Of a DNA stretch of 64,000 nt, positions 56,085-64,000 are shown piece by piece. The notes below the pieces were generated by a model, which saw only the letters and a list, made by a program, of their open reading frames with translations, was not told the DNA's origin and did not search any database. The DNA is from Actinomycetaceae bacterium. Lineage in GTDB: Bacteria > Actinomycetota > Actinomycetes > Actinomycetales > Actinomycetaceae. The position numbers and the translations under genes were made by a program. Numbering within the stretch: position 1 is the first letter of the stretch; every line of letters begins with the position of its first letter. Location of the stretch: assembly GCA_028724905.1 (NCBI GenBank), contig JAQYTG010000018.1, positions 1-64,000 of the forward strand, in the 5' to 3' direction.

Positions 56085-56449
56085 GGCTCGGCCTGTGGAG
56101 CGCGGAGGTGTGCGATCAGCTCAGCACGTATCTCAAGCCGCAAGAATCGGGAAACCACACTGGTGTTCGTTGGGCGAGGGTCTACGACGATGCGGGCGTC
56201 GGCCTGCTCTTTGAAGCAGTCGAGACGCCGATGGAGTTTTCGGCTCTGCTGTGGACGACCTACGAGATCGACGGCGCGGATACTCAGGCAGATCTTCCCC
56301 CGATCCGCAAGACGGTGGTACGTCCGGCTCTGATGCGGCGAGGCGTTGGCGGTGATGATTCCTGGGGTGCGCGCACTCACCCAGAGTATCTGCTCCCAAG
56401 AACGGATCTCATATTTAGGTTTGCGGTGACGGCGTGCAGGATGCAGTGA
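56085..56449 (+). pseudogene. beta-galactosidase (GH2, LacZ-type) C-terminal remnant
   Basis: The frame contains the C-terminal beta-galactosidase domain, beginning at VCDQLSTYLKPQESGNHTGVRWARV. In LacZ the matching sequence is the conserved RPQENGNHTDVRW. It continues to FSALLWTTYEIDGADTQADLPP and RRGVGGDDSWGARTHPEYLLP, the conserved GGDDSWG end of the protein, then a stop. The rest of the roughly 1000-residue enzyme, including the catalytic barrel, is absent. No start codon or ribosome binding site of use is visible. It is a deletion remnant next to a sugar regulator and operon, and points to loss of beta-galactoside use. Confidence 0.8.
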
Positions 56450-56672
56450 CGGTGCGGTGTGGGTGTTGGGCTAGTGACACCGTATAGAGCGTCGTCACGA
56501 TGCGAACATAGCGAAAGCGTTCAGCGTGGGAGTGTGGCGTACGTGGAGTCTGGCATAGGTGTGGATTCTGGTGTGCGTGTGAAGTTCGGCGCACCGATGG
56601 GTGCACTCGTGGATATTGGTGCGTGCAGTGGATCGCGGCCTGAATTGTGCAGCGTGCGCGGGCGTTCGTGGA

Positions 56673-56702
56673 TTGGGGGAGCGTGTTTCGTGGCGGTAGA
56701 CT
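56673..56702 (+). promoter_or_regulatory. leaderless gltX promoter
   Basis: TTGGGG (56673-56678), 18-base spacer and TAGACT (56697-56702), then six bases to the gltX ATG at 56709; no Shine-Dalgarno sequence. The spacing equals that at rimP, hemA, ribF, dapA and rnj. Confidence 0.55.
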
Positions 56703-56708
56703 GACGGC

Positions 56709-58244
56709 ATGAGTAACTCCAGTGATTCCCATAATGTCGCTATGGTTCACCCAGGGCAGGATGTGCGAGTGCGCTTCTGCCCAAGCCCCACGGGCACCCC
56801 TCATGTGGGCATGGTGCGTACCTGTCTGTTCAACTGGGCGTATGCCAAACACACCGGCGGCACGTTCGTTTTTCGCATTGAAGACACCGATGCCGCGCGC
56901 GACAGCGAAGAGAGCTACCAGCAGATTCTCGATTCGCTTTCCTGGCTTGGCATCACCTGGGATGAGGGCGTGGAAGTTGGAGGCCCGCACGGGCCATACC
57001 GGCAGAGTCAGCGGATGGAGATCTACAAGGATGTGGCTCGCCAGTTGTTGGCAGCTGGCTACGCCTATGAGTCGTTCTCCACTCCAGAAGAGGTGGAGCA
57101 ACGTCACCTGGCCAAGGGGGAAGATCCGAAATTGGGATACGACGGTTTCGACCGTGATCTCACCCCTGAGCAGCGGGCGGCCTATAGGGCTGAGGGGCGC
57201 GAGCCGGTACTGCGGATGCGAATGCCTGATGAGGACATCACCTTCACCGATCTCGTGCGCGGCGAGATTACGTTCAAAGCTGGTTCCGTGCCAGATTACG
57301 TGATCGTGCGGGCGAACGGCGATCCGCTCTACACTCTGACGAATCCAGTGGACGACGCGATGATGGAGATTAACCACGTGCTCCGCGGGGAGGATCTGCT
57401 TAGCTCTACTCCTCGCCAGATCGTGCTGTACCGTGCTCTGATTGATCTTGGTATTGCCAAATATATGCCACTTTTTGGGCATCTTCCCTACGTGATGGGT
57501 GAGGGTAATAAGAAGCTCTCTAAACGCGATCCAGAGTCGAATCTGCTCTTGCACCGCGAGCGTGGCATGATTCCTGAGGGCTTGCTCAACTATTTGGCTC
57601 TACTTGGCTGGAGTATCGCTCCTGACCGAGATATTTTCTCATCTGAGGAAATGGCTGCGGCTTTTGACGTGATGCGAGTGAGCCCCAATCCGGCGCGTTT
57701 CGATGAGAAAAAGTGCGAGGCGATCAACGCCGAACACATCCGAATGCTCGATCCGAATGACTTGCGAGATCGGCTGGTGCCATATTTGCACAGTGCCGGT
57801 GTGCTTGCAGCTTCCAGCTTTGATGAGTGTGACGAAGAAACCCAGCGTTTGCTCACGGGTGCAGCTCCGCTGGTGCAAACTCGCATTCAACTCTTGGGGC
57901 AGGCTCCGGCGCTCATGGGATTTCTCTTTACAGATACTGATGCGATTGACTATGACGAAAAGGCTGTGAAAAAGCTCAAGGACACAACGCCAGCTGTGCT
58001 AGCAGCTGCTGTGGAGACTCTCAAGCAGCTGCCTGAGCAAGGCTTCACAGCAGAGGCTATCAAGGAGGCTTTTGATCGAGATGTGGTGGAGACTCTCGGA
58101 GTGAAGCCACGTTTCGCCTACGCGCCCGTCTTCGTAGCAATCACTGGCACTAATGTGAGTTTGCCAGTGATCGACTCAATGGCGTTGCTCGGGAAGGATG
58201 AGACGATCGCACGCCTTGAGCGCTGTGCACGTATGCTCGGCTGA
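56709..58244 (+). CDS. gltX: glutamyl-tRNA synthetase
   Basis: GltX charges tRNA-Glu; its product also feeds HemA, encoded 43 kb away in this window. The 511-residue class I synthetase has the HIGH-type motif in [21 protein letters not shown] (22-42) and the KMSKS-type KLSKR (269-273) within [11 protein letters not shown]. The anticodon-binding C-terminal half is complete. An alternative start within the first 12 codons is possible, but ATG 56709 follows a TAGACT box by six bases. Downstream lie two strong hairpins before the convergent arginase-family gene. Confidence 0.97.
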   Translation: MSNSSDSHNVAMVHPGQDVRVRFCPSPTGTPHVGMVRTCLFNWAYAKHTGGTFVFRIEDTDAARDSEESYQQILDSLSWLGITWDEGVEVGGPHGPYRQSQRMEIYKDVARQLLAAGYAYESFSTPEEVEQRHLAKGEDPKLGYDGFDRDLTPEQRAAYRAEGREPVLRMRMPDEDITFTDLVRGEITFKAGSVPDYVIVRANGDPLYTLTNPVDDAMMEINHVLRGEDLLSSTPRQIVLYRALIDLGIAKYMPLFGHLPYVMGEGNKKLSKRDPESNLLLHRERGMIPEGLLNYLALLGWSIAPDRDIFSSEEMAAAFDVMRVSPNPARFDEKKCEAINAEHIRMLDPNDLRDRLVPYLHSAGVLAASSFDECDEETQRLLTGAAPLVQTRIQLLGQAPALMGFLFTDTDAIDYDEKAVKKLKDTTPAVLAAAVETLKQLPEQGFTAEAIKEAFDRDVVETLGVKPRFAYAPVFVAITGTNVSLPVIDSMALLGKDETIARLERCARMLG

Positions 58245-58256
58245 GAGCTGGTATCG

Positions 58257-58327
58257 GCGCCACCAGCATTGCGAGAAAGCGTTGCCGGTGGCGCTGGACG
58301 ATCGCACAATCGCGCAATCGTCCAGCG
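58257..58327. terminator. two hairpins downstream of gltX
   Basis: The first stem is gcgccacc (58257-58264) with ggtggcgc (58287-58294). The second is cgctggacgat (58292-58302) with atcgtccagcg (58317-58327), a perfect 11 bp. They share three bases, so only one can form fully. No T-run follows on either strand. They may end transcription of convergent genes with help, or protect mRNA ends. Confidence 0.5.
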
Positions 58328-58669
58328 AAAACGTTCACGATCATGGGAGCACAGAGACGCGGAATCGCTCAAGCGCAAGCGCTCACAATCGGCTCGGGCG
58401 TAGAACTGCGGGAGTAGACAGGTACGCACGCTCAGGAAATATACGAAGCGGAGTATAGAAAGTCTACGAGCAGTGCGCAGTGCAGAGCTGTAGAGGATCC
58501 TGGGGGTGCAGAACTGCGGGAACATACAGGCGTGCACACTCAAGGCATCTAGGAAGTAGAAAGATGCGCAAGTGCAGAAGCGGCGTGCGCAGTATGTGGA
58601 GCTGCAGGAGCAGAAATAACGCAGCGCAGGGGCAGTAGCGAGGCACGGGAACGGTTAGCGCAGGAACGG
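58328..58669. repeat. gap with an imperfect 40-bp direct repeat
   Basis: About 340 bases without a gene between the gltX hairpins and the arginase-family stop. Segments 58401-58440 and 58509-58548, both containing agaactgcggg, match at 29 of 40 positions. This is an old duplication. Confidence 0.45.
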
Positions 58670-59545
58670 TTAGCGCTGCGGAATTTTCGCGGCCACACCA
58701 GCGAGAATCCCCATGAGGGTGGCTCCGTCGCGGCCAGTCGTATCGAGCGTTGGATTGTACTCGACGCACTCAAACGACGAGCTCAGTGGCACTAAACAAT
58801 CAAAAATGGCTTCGACGTCACGCACAAAGAGCCCTTCTGGTAGCACGTATCCGGTGGACGTGAAGTCGTGCGGATCGATTGAATCCACGTCGAAACTGAT
58901 GTGCAGCTGCTTGCCGGCTACAGCGCTGAGTACGTCGTCTAGTACGGCGGCAATGCCGCGTGTGCGCACCTCGTGGGCGCTGTGCATATGCACGCCGAGG
59001 CGCTCCATGATGTCGAACTCGGGCGGGTCGATAGAGCGGCCGCCGACAATGTGGATATTAGAGCCGAGCAGATTCACTTTCTGCGTTCCCACAGTGAGTT
59101 CATCGGTGCACAGCCCACAGGCAGCAGCGAGATCCATACCGTGGATATAGTGAGAGGCTGAGGTCTGCTCAGTATTGATATCTGCGTGTGCATCCACGTA
59201 GACGAGTGCCACATCCTCAGCTCCTTCCGCCTCTCCGAAAGCGGCGAGCGATCCCATAGCGATGGAATGATCCCCGCCCACAATCACCGGATAGTTGCCG
59301 TGGCTCAAGGCGTCGAGGACGTTCACGCGCAATTGCCGGCTCACGTGCATCACGGTGCTGAGGTATTTTAGATGCGCTGGATAACTCGTGGCGATTGTAG
59401 GTTTTTCCATAGGGTAGAGCGCTGCCTGTGGGAAAAGACTATTCAGCCCGCGCGCCATGAGTGCATCGTAGGCGTACTCTTGACCGCGGGTGGGTGATCC
59501 TACGGCAATGGGGGCTTCCAAAAGTGCTACCTGAGCCATTGTCAT
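58670..59545 (-). CDS. ureohydrolase of the arginase/agmatinase family
   Basis: A 291-residue binuclear-manganese hydrolase. The three metal motifs are present: VIVGGDHSIAMG, VYVDAHADINTEQ and ISFDVDSIDPHDFTSTGY. The spacing and the phrase GGLxVRD-like PEGLFVRDVEAIF fit arginase (RocF) better than agmatinase, but formiminoglutamase cannot be excluded. Arginase would give ornithine and urea from arginine. No transporter or arginine-pathway gene is adjacent. The start is taken at 59545; ATG 59539 (MAQVALLEAP) is equally plausible. AGGAG lies about 12 bases upstream. Confidence 0.85.
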   Translation of the reverse strand: MTMAQVALLEAPIAVGSPTRGQEYAYDALMARGLNSLFPQAALYPMEKPTIATSYPAHLKYLSTVMHVSRQLRVNVLDALSHGNYPVIVGGDHSIAMGSLAAFGEAEGAEDVALVYVDAHADINTEQTSASHYIHGMDLAAACGLCTDELTVGTQKVNLLGSNIHIVGGRSIDPPEFDIMERLGVHMHSAHEVRTRGIAAVLDDVLSAVAGKQLHISFDVDSIDPHDFTSTGYVLPEGLFVRDVEAIFDCLVPLSSSFECVEYNPTLDTTGRDGATLMGILAGVAAKIPQR

Positions 59546-59730
59546 TTCTTCTTTCTCTCCTGGCATAAGGGGTCGTCGGTATGCGATCTTTGATATTCCG
59601 TTGTTGATGGAGCACTGTTCACTGCGATGTGTGCGTGCGCGCGATGTTTGATGCGTGGACGCACACGCCGATACTCCGCGTCGCTGAGCTGCTTAGGCGT
59701 CGGCGTCGCAGCAGCGTTCATACCACCGCC

Positions 59731-61266
59731 TTATCCTGAAACTGGGGTCGAGCCATGAGTGGCATCATATTCGGCGAGAAATCTGATCGCGTAGTCCACG
59801 TCGCTGGGAGTGTGTACGTACTCAGTTCCTCGGGCACGAGTGTCTTCTACCCCTTTGCCGAGGAGGGCCACGACGTGACGCCCAGGCCAGTCCATAATTG
59901 CCTGGCGCACGCACGCCCCGCGATCTTCCTCAATGGTGTAGGGCACGCTCGTGTGCGCTGCAATATCGGCGGCAATCGACGCGAAAGGCTCCGAGTAGTT
60001 ATCCTCTTCGGTGATGTAGATATGCGCGCAGTAACGGCTTGCCACCGTGGGCAGATCCACTCGCCGATCGAGAGCTTTCCCGCCAGTAGATCCGAAGATG
60101 GCCAGTAGCGGCCAATCGGGATACGCCTGGGCGAGTGAATCGAAGAGCGCCTCATAGCTGAGTTTGTTGTGGGCGTAATCCACGATCACGGCTACGTTTT
60201 TATCGCTGCTGTGGAAAAGCTCCATCCTCCCAGGCACCCGCGCGGCGAGTAATCCGCTGCGTACATATTCTTCGGGTACCTTAAGTTGCTCGCAGATAGC
60301 GATAGCACACAGAGCATTGCTCACGTTGAACAACCCTGGTACAGCAATCGTCCACGTGTTCTGCCCGTAGCTAGAGCAGCGCACTGTAAAACTGGTGCCC
60401 TCATCGGTGTGCCGAATCGAATCAGGCGGGCATGAAACGTCGTCGCTTTCGTGAGAGCCATACGTCACCACGTGGCAACGTTCGCGTGCATAGCTGAGAG
60501 TGCGCTCAGCAAGATCGGCGTCGGCATTGATGACGCCAATTTCTGCGGCGTCAAAGATCTTGAGTTTAGAAGTGTAGTAATCCTCAAAGTCGCTGTGTTC
60601 GATGGGGGAGATGTGATCCTCGGAGATATTGGTGAAAGCGGCCACCGCAAAGCGCATATCTCGCACCCGCCCATATTTGAGAGCTTGCGAGCTCACTTCC
60701 ATGACGACGTGCTCGATCCCAGCAGCTTTCGCCCGCGCAAAGTGCCGGTACAGGTCAAGCACCTCAGGGGTGGTGAGATGGGATTCTTCTTCTTCGCCGC
60801 CGTCAAAATTTTTAATGGAGCTCAACAGTGCCGGCCCAGGTTTGCCTACAGCCGTGAGCCAGTGGTGCATAATCTCACGCATAAAATACGCGGTGGTGCT
60901 CTTGCCTTTGGTGCCGGTGATCCCCACCGTGAGCAGATCGTCCGTCACCCGATCGTAGAAGAGCTGGCCGAGTACTACCATCGCCAGTCGGATATCGCTG
61001 ACGACAATAGCTGGGGTAAGCACGTTGTCTAGTGCGCGTTCTGCCACGTATGCTACGGCGCCTTGGGATATCGCTGCTTGCAAAAAACGCGGTTCAAAAT
61101 GCGCCCCTTTCACGATGAAAAGCGCTGTCCCTTCAACCTCACGAGAGTCATAGCTCAGGCAAGAAATGGGCGTAGATGCCGTCACGCCATCAATATATGC
61201 GCTGTCGAGGATGCCAGCACTGCGCAGTGCCTGCACGTATTCATCCAATGTGTGCCATGTGGACAT
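59731..61266 (-). CDS. MurE-like ligase (UDP-MurNAc-tripeptide synthetase family), atypical
   Basis: A 511-residue Mur ligase. The N-terminal domain binds the UDP-MurNAc substrate (ISCLSYDSREVEGTALFIVKGAHFEPRF). The ATP loop is GITGTKGKSTT (115-125), where standard MurE has GTNGKTT. Later HVVMEVSSQALKYGR, FTNISEDHIS and VDYAHNKLSYEAL are MurE-like. The loop that selects the third amino acid, DNPR in DAP-adding enzymes, reads EEDNYSEPF, so meso-DAP specificity is doubtful; L-Lys or another substrate is possible. It lies outside any division/cell-wall cluster visible here. GGAAAGG precedes ATG 61266. Confidence 0.8.
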   Translation of the reverse strand: MSTWHTLDEYVQALRSAGILDSAYIDGVTASTPISCLSYDSREVEGTALFIVKGAHFEPRFLQAAISQGAVAYVAERALDNVLTPAIVVSDIRLAMVVLGQLFYDRVTDDLLTVGITGTKGKSTTAYFMREIMHHWLTAVGKPGPALLSSIKNFDGGEEEESHLTTPEVLDLYRHFARAKAAGIEHVVMEVSSQALKYGRVRDMRFAVAAFTNISEDHISPIEHSDFEDYYTSKLKIFDAAEIGVINADADLAERTLSYARERCHVVTYGSHESDDVSCPPDSIRHTDEGTSFTVRCSSYGQNTWTIAVPGLFNVSNALCAIAICEQLKVPEEYVRSGLLAARVPGRMELFHSSDKNVAVIVDYAHNKLSYEALFDSLAQAYPDWPLLAIFGSTGGKALDRRVDLPTVASRYCAHIYITEEDNYSEPFASIAADIAAHTSVPYTIEEDRGACVRQAIMDWPGRHVVALLGKGVEDTRARGTEYVHTPSDVDYAIRFLAEYDATHGSTPVSG

Positions 61267-61396
61267 GGTGAGCCTTTCCAAATGTTTATCTGCTAGCAGC
61301 CAGTCTAGGCAGTGATGCGGGCGTATGGGTACAGATGCGTCAGCGTGCCTTGGTGGATCGGCAGCCTTGGTAGCATCAACAGTATGGGCATAGCAA

Positions 61397-62083
61397 TTGG
61401 TAGTATGGGCGACTCTTGAGAACTATCAGATTGCTATCGAACGCGGTTCCATTGGGCAGGCGGTGCTCAATACCGCCATCGTGACGGTCTGTGCAACGGT
61501 GCTCGTGGTGATTCTCGGAGCGCTTGCCTCCTACCCGTTAGCTCGCCGTCAAAGCCGATTCAATAATTTCATTTTGATCGCAACCCTCGCTGTGATGATG
61601 ATTCCTTCGCTGTCGATTCTGGTGCCGTTGATTCGGCTGCTCAAGAGTTTCGGCATGATGAATACTTATCTTGGGCTGATCTTTCCACTGGTGGCGGGTG
61701 CACTGCCGCAGGCAATTTTCCTCTACACGCAATTTTTGCGCAACGTTCCTAAGAGTCTTGAGGAAGCTGCAATGATTGACGGCGCTAGCACGCTTCGTAC
61801 GTTCGTTTCAATCGTCTTGCCGCTGATGAAGCCAGTCACCGTCACCGTCGTCATTCTGACGGGTACAAGTGTGTGGAACGAGTTTGCACTTTCTGGATAC
61901 ATTATGACGAACAACAATATGCGCACCCTCGCTCCGGCCATTGCGTCATTCTTCGGCTCGGCGAACGGAAACGTCAATGCGGCCATTGCAGGGTCTTTCT
62001 TAGGCGTTGTTCCGGTGCTCGTCGCATATCTATTCTTGCAAAAGTATTTCATTAAAGGAATGCTCGCCGGCTCTGTGAAGTAG
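61397..62083 (+). pseudogene. sugar ABC transporter permease (MalG type), N-terminally truncated
   Basis: The frame has the MalG-type helices and the EAA loop KSLEEAAMIDGASTLRTFVSIVLPLMKP, ending at KYFIKGMLAGSVK. It begins only at ATLENYQIAIERG, about 50 residues inside a normal permease; the first helix and a proper start are missing. The first codon of the frame is a TTG without ribosome binding site. The upstream sequence is not transporter-like. No partner permease or binding protein is nearby. It is most likely a remnant of a second sugar-uptake locus and is immediately followed by a LacI remnant. Confidence 0.75.
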
Positions 62084-62094
62084 GTAGCGAGCAG

Positions 62095-62388
62095 GTGGCT
62101 CGTAAGTGGATCGGTGGCTTTTGTTTTTCAGATTCCATCGCTTTCGGTTTTTTGCGTGCTTTGCGTGAGCATGGTGTGCGTGTGCCTGAAGAAGTGGCCG
62201 TGATCGGATTCGATGGGATTGGACTTGACCAGTATGCTGCTCCGGCACTTGCCACGGTGGCTCAGCCGATTCACGATATGGTTGAGTTTATTGTGCATAC
62301 GTTGTTGTACGATGCAGCCTCTGTGCCCTCACGTGGGCTGCGCAAGTTTCCAGTGAAACTTCAGCCAGCCGCTTCTTGCGGGTGCTGA
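62095..62388 (+). pseudogene. LacI-family regulator, C-terminal remnant
   Basis: The 97-codon frame contains the last quarter of a LacI/GalR sugar-binding domain: FCFSDSIAFGFLRALREHGVRVPEEVAVIGFDGIGLDQYAAPALATVAQPIHDMVEFIVHTLL. The DNA-binding domain and most of the ligand domain are absent, so it cannot act as a repressor. It starts 12 bases after the truncated permease, and the two were probably joined by deletions in one former operon. Confidence 0.78.
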
Positions 62389-62684
62389 GGGCATTCTTTT
62401 TCTGAGGGGCATTTTTTGGCTTGCATTTTCTTTGGTTTGCCAGAATTCCTAGGGTGATTTTGAGTGGTATCAGGTCAGTTCCAGCGATATGGTCGGCTGA
62501 TTGGCTGGCTAAGTTCCGGTGATCGGGTCGGCTGGTTAGCTGGCCGATCATATCACCTGCTACATCCTGATGGCATGGTGGTCAGCCGGTCATCGTAGCC
62601 CTGCCATCATGCTCAACTGATTGTGCAACCCGTGAGTGGAAGCGAGGGGCTAGTTGAAAACTCCAGTTGAAAGCTGCAGGCGCC
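62389..62684. other. gap with recurrent GGTCGGC/GATATG words
   Basis: About 300 bases without a gene. Between about 62465 and 62605 the words ggtcggct, gatatggtc, gatcatatc and ggtcagccggtc recur several times in a loosely periodic manner, as in the gaps near 4.2 kb and 8.5 kb. I cannot define a consensus by eye. Confidence 0.45.
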
Positions 62685-64000
62685 CTAGAGTGAGCGGATG
62701 GTGACGGTGGAGCCGACTTTTACTTGGATTCCAGCTATGGGGTTTTGTGCGTAAACGAAGCCGTTGCCGGCGTCACGCTTGACGTCTACTACTAGCCCCA
62801 GAGCCTCCAGTTTTTCCTGGGCGCTAGCTACTGAGCTGCCAAAGAGGTTGGGCATCGTCACCATTTCTGGGCCTTTGGAGACCACGATGGCGACGGTATC
62901 ACCGCGGAAAAGTTGTGCGCCAGGGGCGGGGCTAATAGAGATGAGACCCCCTTCAGGTACAGTGTCGGAAAACTCCTCGCTGCGACTCACCTCGAAGCCG
63001 GTGTCTGCGAGGAGCTGTTCAAAGTCGGCGGCGCTGCGCTCTCCGGCTTGGGGTACTGTCAGCGGTTCTTTCCCTTTTGAGACTATGATCGTGACGTCAG
63101 AATCATGCGGCACTGATTTTCCTGCGGCCGGCTCTTGTGAGATCACTGCGTCTTTTGGTACCGTCTGTGACCACTCTTCTTTCACCACCGCAACGAATCG
63201 TGCTTTCGTGAGTGTTGCTTGTGCCTGGGCTTTCGCTGTGCCCACTACTTTTGGCACAGTGAGATATTCCACCCCATCGGAGACGATGACGCTCACCGGC
63301 TGAGAGGGATGAATACTGACGCCGCCCTCAGGATTGGTGCCGATCACGAGATCTTTTTTCACGGTATCTGAAAATTCGTGAGCTTCCCGAATGGTGAAGC
63401 CTTTCGAGCGCAGAGCTTCTGAGGCGTCGGTGAATGTTTGGCCAGCCACGGCGGGTACTTGTACTCGCAGGCCAGGGCCGTAAGTGAACCACCAGTAGCC
63501 AGTGCCGGCGCCCGCTCCGAGTAATACCAGCAAGAGCAAAGTGATCACCAGGGGCTTTTTGGAGCGCCGCCGAGAGGAAGCAGTAACAGTAGTTGGAGTA
63601 GTAGTGACGGCAGTAGGCGCAGACGTCCGGATATTGCTCACCGCCGTGCCGGCTTCCGGCCTAGCAGGCTGCTCTGGTCTAGAAATATCAGTGGCACGAG
63701 AGCGTGGTGCATTGCTGTGGGGGAGTGTTGCAGTAGGCTGCGGAGCCGCTACGAGATTTTCTGAGTGCGTCTGCCGGTTGTGTGCTACCACTTTGCTCTC
63801 CGGCGTCACCGCTTCTAATGTCGCTTGCGTTGGCGCTACAGACGTTGAGCCTCCCGTTCGTGAGTGCGTCACGTTTGGCGTCACCGATGCAGGCGCAGCG
63901 CCCTTTGCACCGCGTGGATTGCGATCGGTATCTACTTTCGTCGGCACTTTGCGTGGGCGTGGCGGGAAAACTGGGATTCTGCGCAGCGCGAGACTCGCAG
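62685..64000 (-). CDS. PASTA-domain serine/threonine protein kinase, C-terminal part (runs past window edge)
   Basis: The frame is open to the right edge without a stop, so the gene continues outside. What is visible is the region after a kinase domain. A Pro/Thr/Ser-rich juxtamembrane stretch leads to a basic SRRRSKK and one transmembrane helix (LVITLLLLVLLGAGAGTGYWWF). Four extracellular PASTA repeats follow, each with the pattern VP-hydrophobic-VG and ending SVIVSDG, TIIVSKG, AIVVSKG or TVTIRSL. This is the layout of PknB/StkP kinases that sense muropeptides and control growth and division. A GTG at 63947 is in frame but internal. The kinase domain itself is not in the window. Confidence 0.88.
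   Translation of the reverse strand, partial: ASLALRRIPVFPPRPRKVPTKVDTDRNPRGAKGAAPASVTPNVTHSRTGGSTSVAPTQATLEAVTPESKVVAHNRQTHSENLVAAPQPTATLPHSNAPRSRATDISRPEQPARPEAGTAVSNIRTSAPTAVTTTPTTVTASSRRRSKKPLVITLLLLVLLGAGAGTGYWWFTYGPGLRVQVPAVAGQTFTDASEALRSKGFTIREAHEFSDTVKKDLVIGTNPEGGVSIHPSQPVSVIVSDGVEYLTVPKVVGTAKAQAQATLTKARFVAVVKEEWSQTVPKDAVISQEPAAGKSVPHDSDVTIIVSKGKEPLTVPQAGERSAADFEQLLADTGFEVSRSEEFSDTVPEGGLISISPAPGAQLFRGDTVAIVVSKGPEMVTMPNLFGSSVASAQEKLEALGLVVDVKRDAGNGFVYAQNPIAGIQVKVGSTVTIRSL

Noticed and set aside
55799..56399. Frames on both strands around the lacZ remnant
   Set aside because: Only the plus frame ending at 56449 matches a protein family; the others overlap it in other frames.
56415..57554. 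379-codon minus-strand frame opposite gltX
   Set aside because: Shadow of gltX codon usage; no recognisable motif.
1..64000. tRNA, rRNA and CRISPR elements
   Set aside because: No T-loop/anticodon-arm pattern, rRNA segment or regularly spaced repeat-spacer series was found in the gaps.

Overview
This 64 kb window is chromosomal DNA of a high-to-medium GC Gram-positive bacterium of the Actinobacteria. The gene order rimP-nusA-infB-rbfA-truB-ribF-rpsO-pnp-M16 peptidase-dapB-dapA-rnj is the usual actinobacterial one. Frequent GTG starts, nine or so apparently leaderless genes, a PASTA kinase and teichoic-acid-type glycan genes fit a host-associated member of the Actinomycetales, possibly Actinomycetaceae. 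I infer that family from layout only. I see no rRNA, tRNA, CRISPR array, phage or intact insertion sequence.

Layout. 1-4.4 kb is a sparse accessory stretch: a TauE/SafE permease, two decayed YhgE/Pip-type genes and an alpha/beta hydrolase. 4.4-10.1 kb holds metE and metF on the minus strand and a divergent M20 amidohydrolase. metF is preceded by a promoter, an adjoining palindromic operator and a leaderless 26-codon leader peptide rich in Met codons, which I consider the most interesting item. 10.3-18.6 kb is a tetrapyrrole cluster (cysG fusion, hemA, hemC, hemD, hemB, hemL) that covers glutamyl-tRNA to uroporphyrinogen III and on to siroheme; no late haem gene is present here. 18.6-36.4 kb is the translation/RNA-processing and lysine/DAP core.

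36.4-49.3 kb is a minus-strand envelope-glycan operon: two fusions of a GT2 glycosyltransferase to a CDP-glycerol glycerophosphotransferase (TagF-like), three further glycosyltransferases, a TagG/TagH exporter, an Asp2/XcbB-like serine-hydrolase protein and a left-handed beta-helix acyltransferase. It looks more A+T-rich than its flanks. 49.4-55.7 kb is a sugar-uptake operon (binding lipoprotein, two permeases, GH2 glycosidase) with a divergent ArsR-type regulator and tandem operator-like repeats. 55.7-56.7 kb holds a beta-galactosidase C-terminal remnant. 56.7-64 kb holds gltX, an arginase-family enzyme, an atypical MurE-like ligase, two more truncated genes (sugar permease, LacI regulator), and the PASTA half of a serine/threonine kinase that runs off the right edge.

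How it fits together. gltX makes the Glu-tRNA used by HemA; siroheme (CysG) could serve sulfite/nitrite reduction, which feeds the sulfur used by MetE/MetF. DapA/DapB, the MurE-like ligase, the TagF/TagGH genes and the PASTA kinase all concern the cell wall. Recurrent themes are leaderless promoters (-10 hexamer 6-7 nt before the start codon), low-complexity in-frame insertions in housekeeping enzymes, short tandem repeats between genes, and degradation of sugar-utilisation genes.
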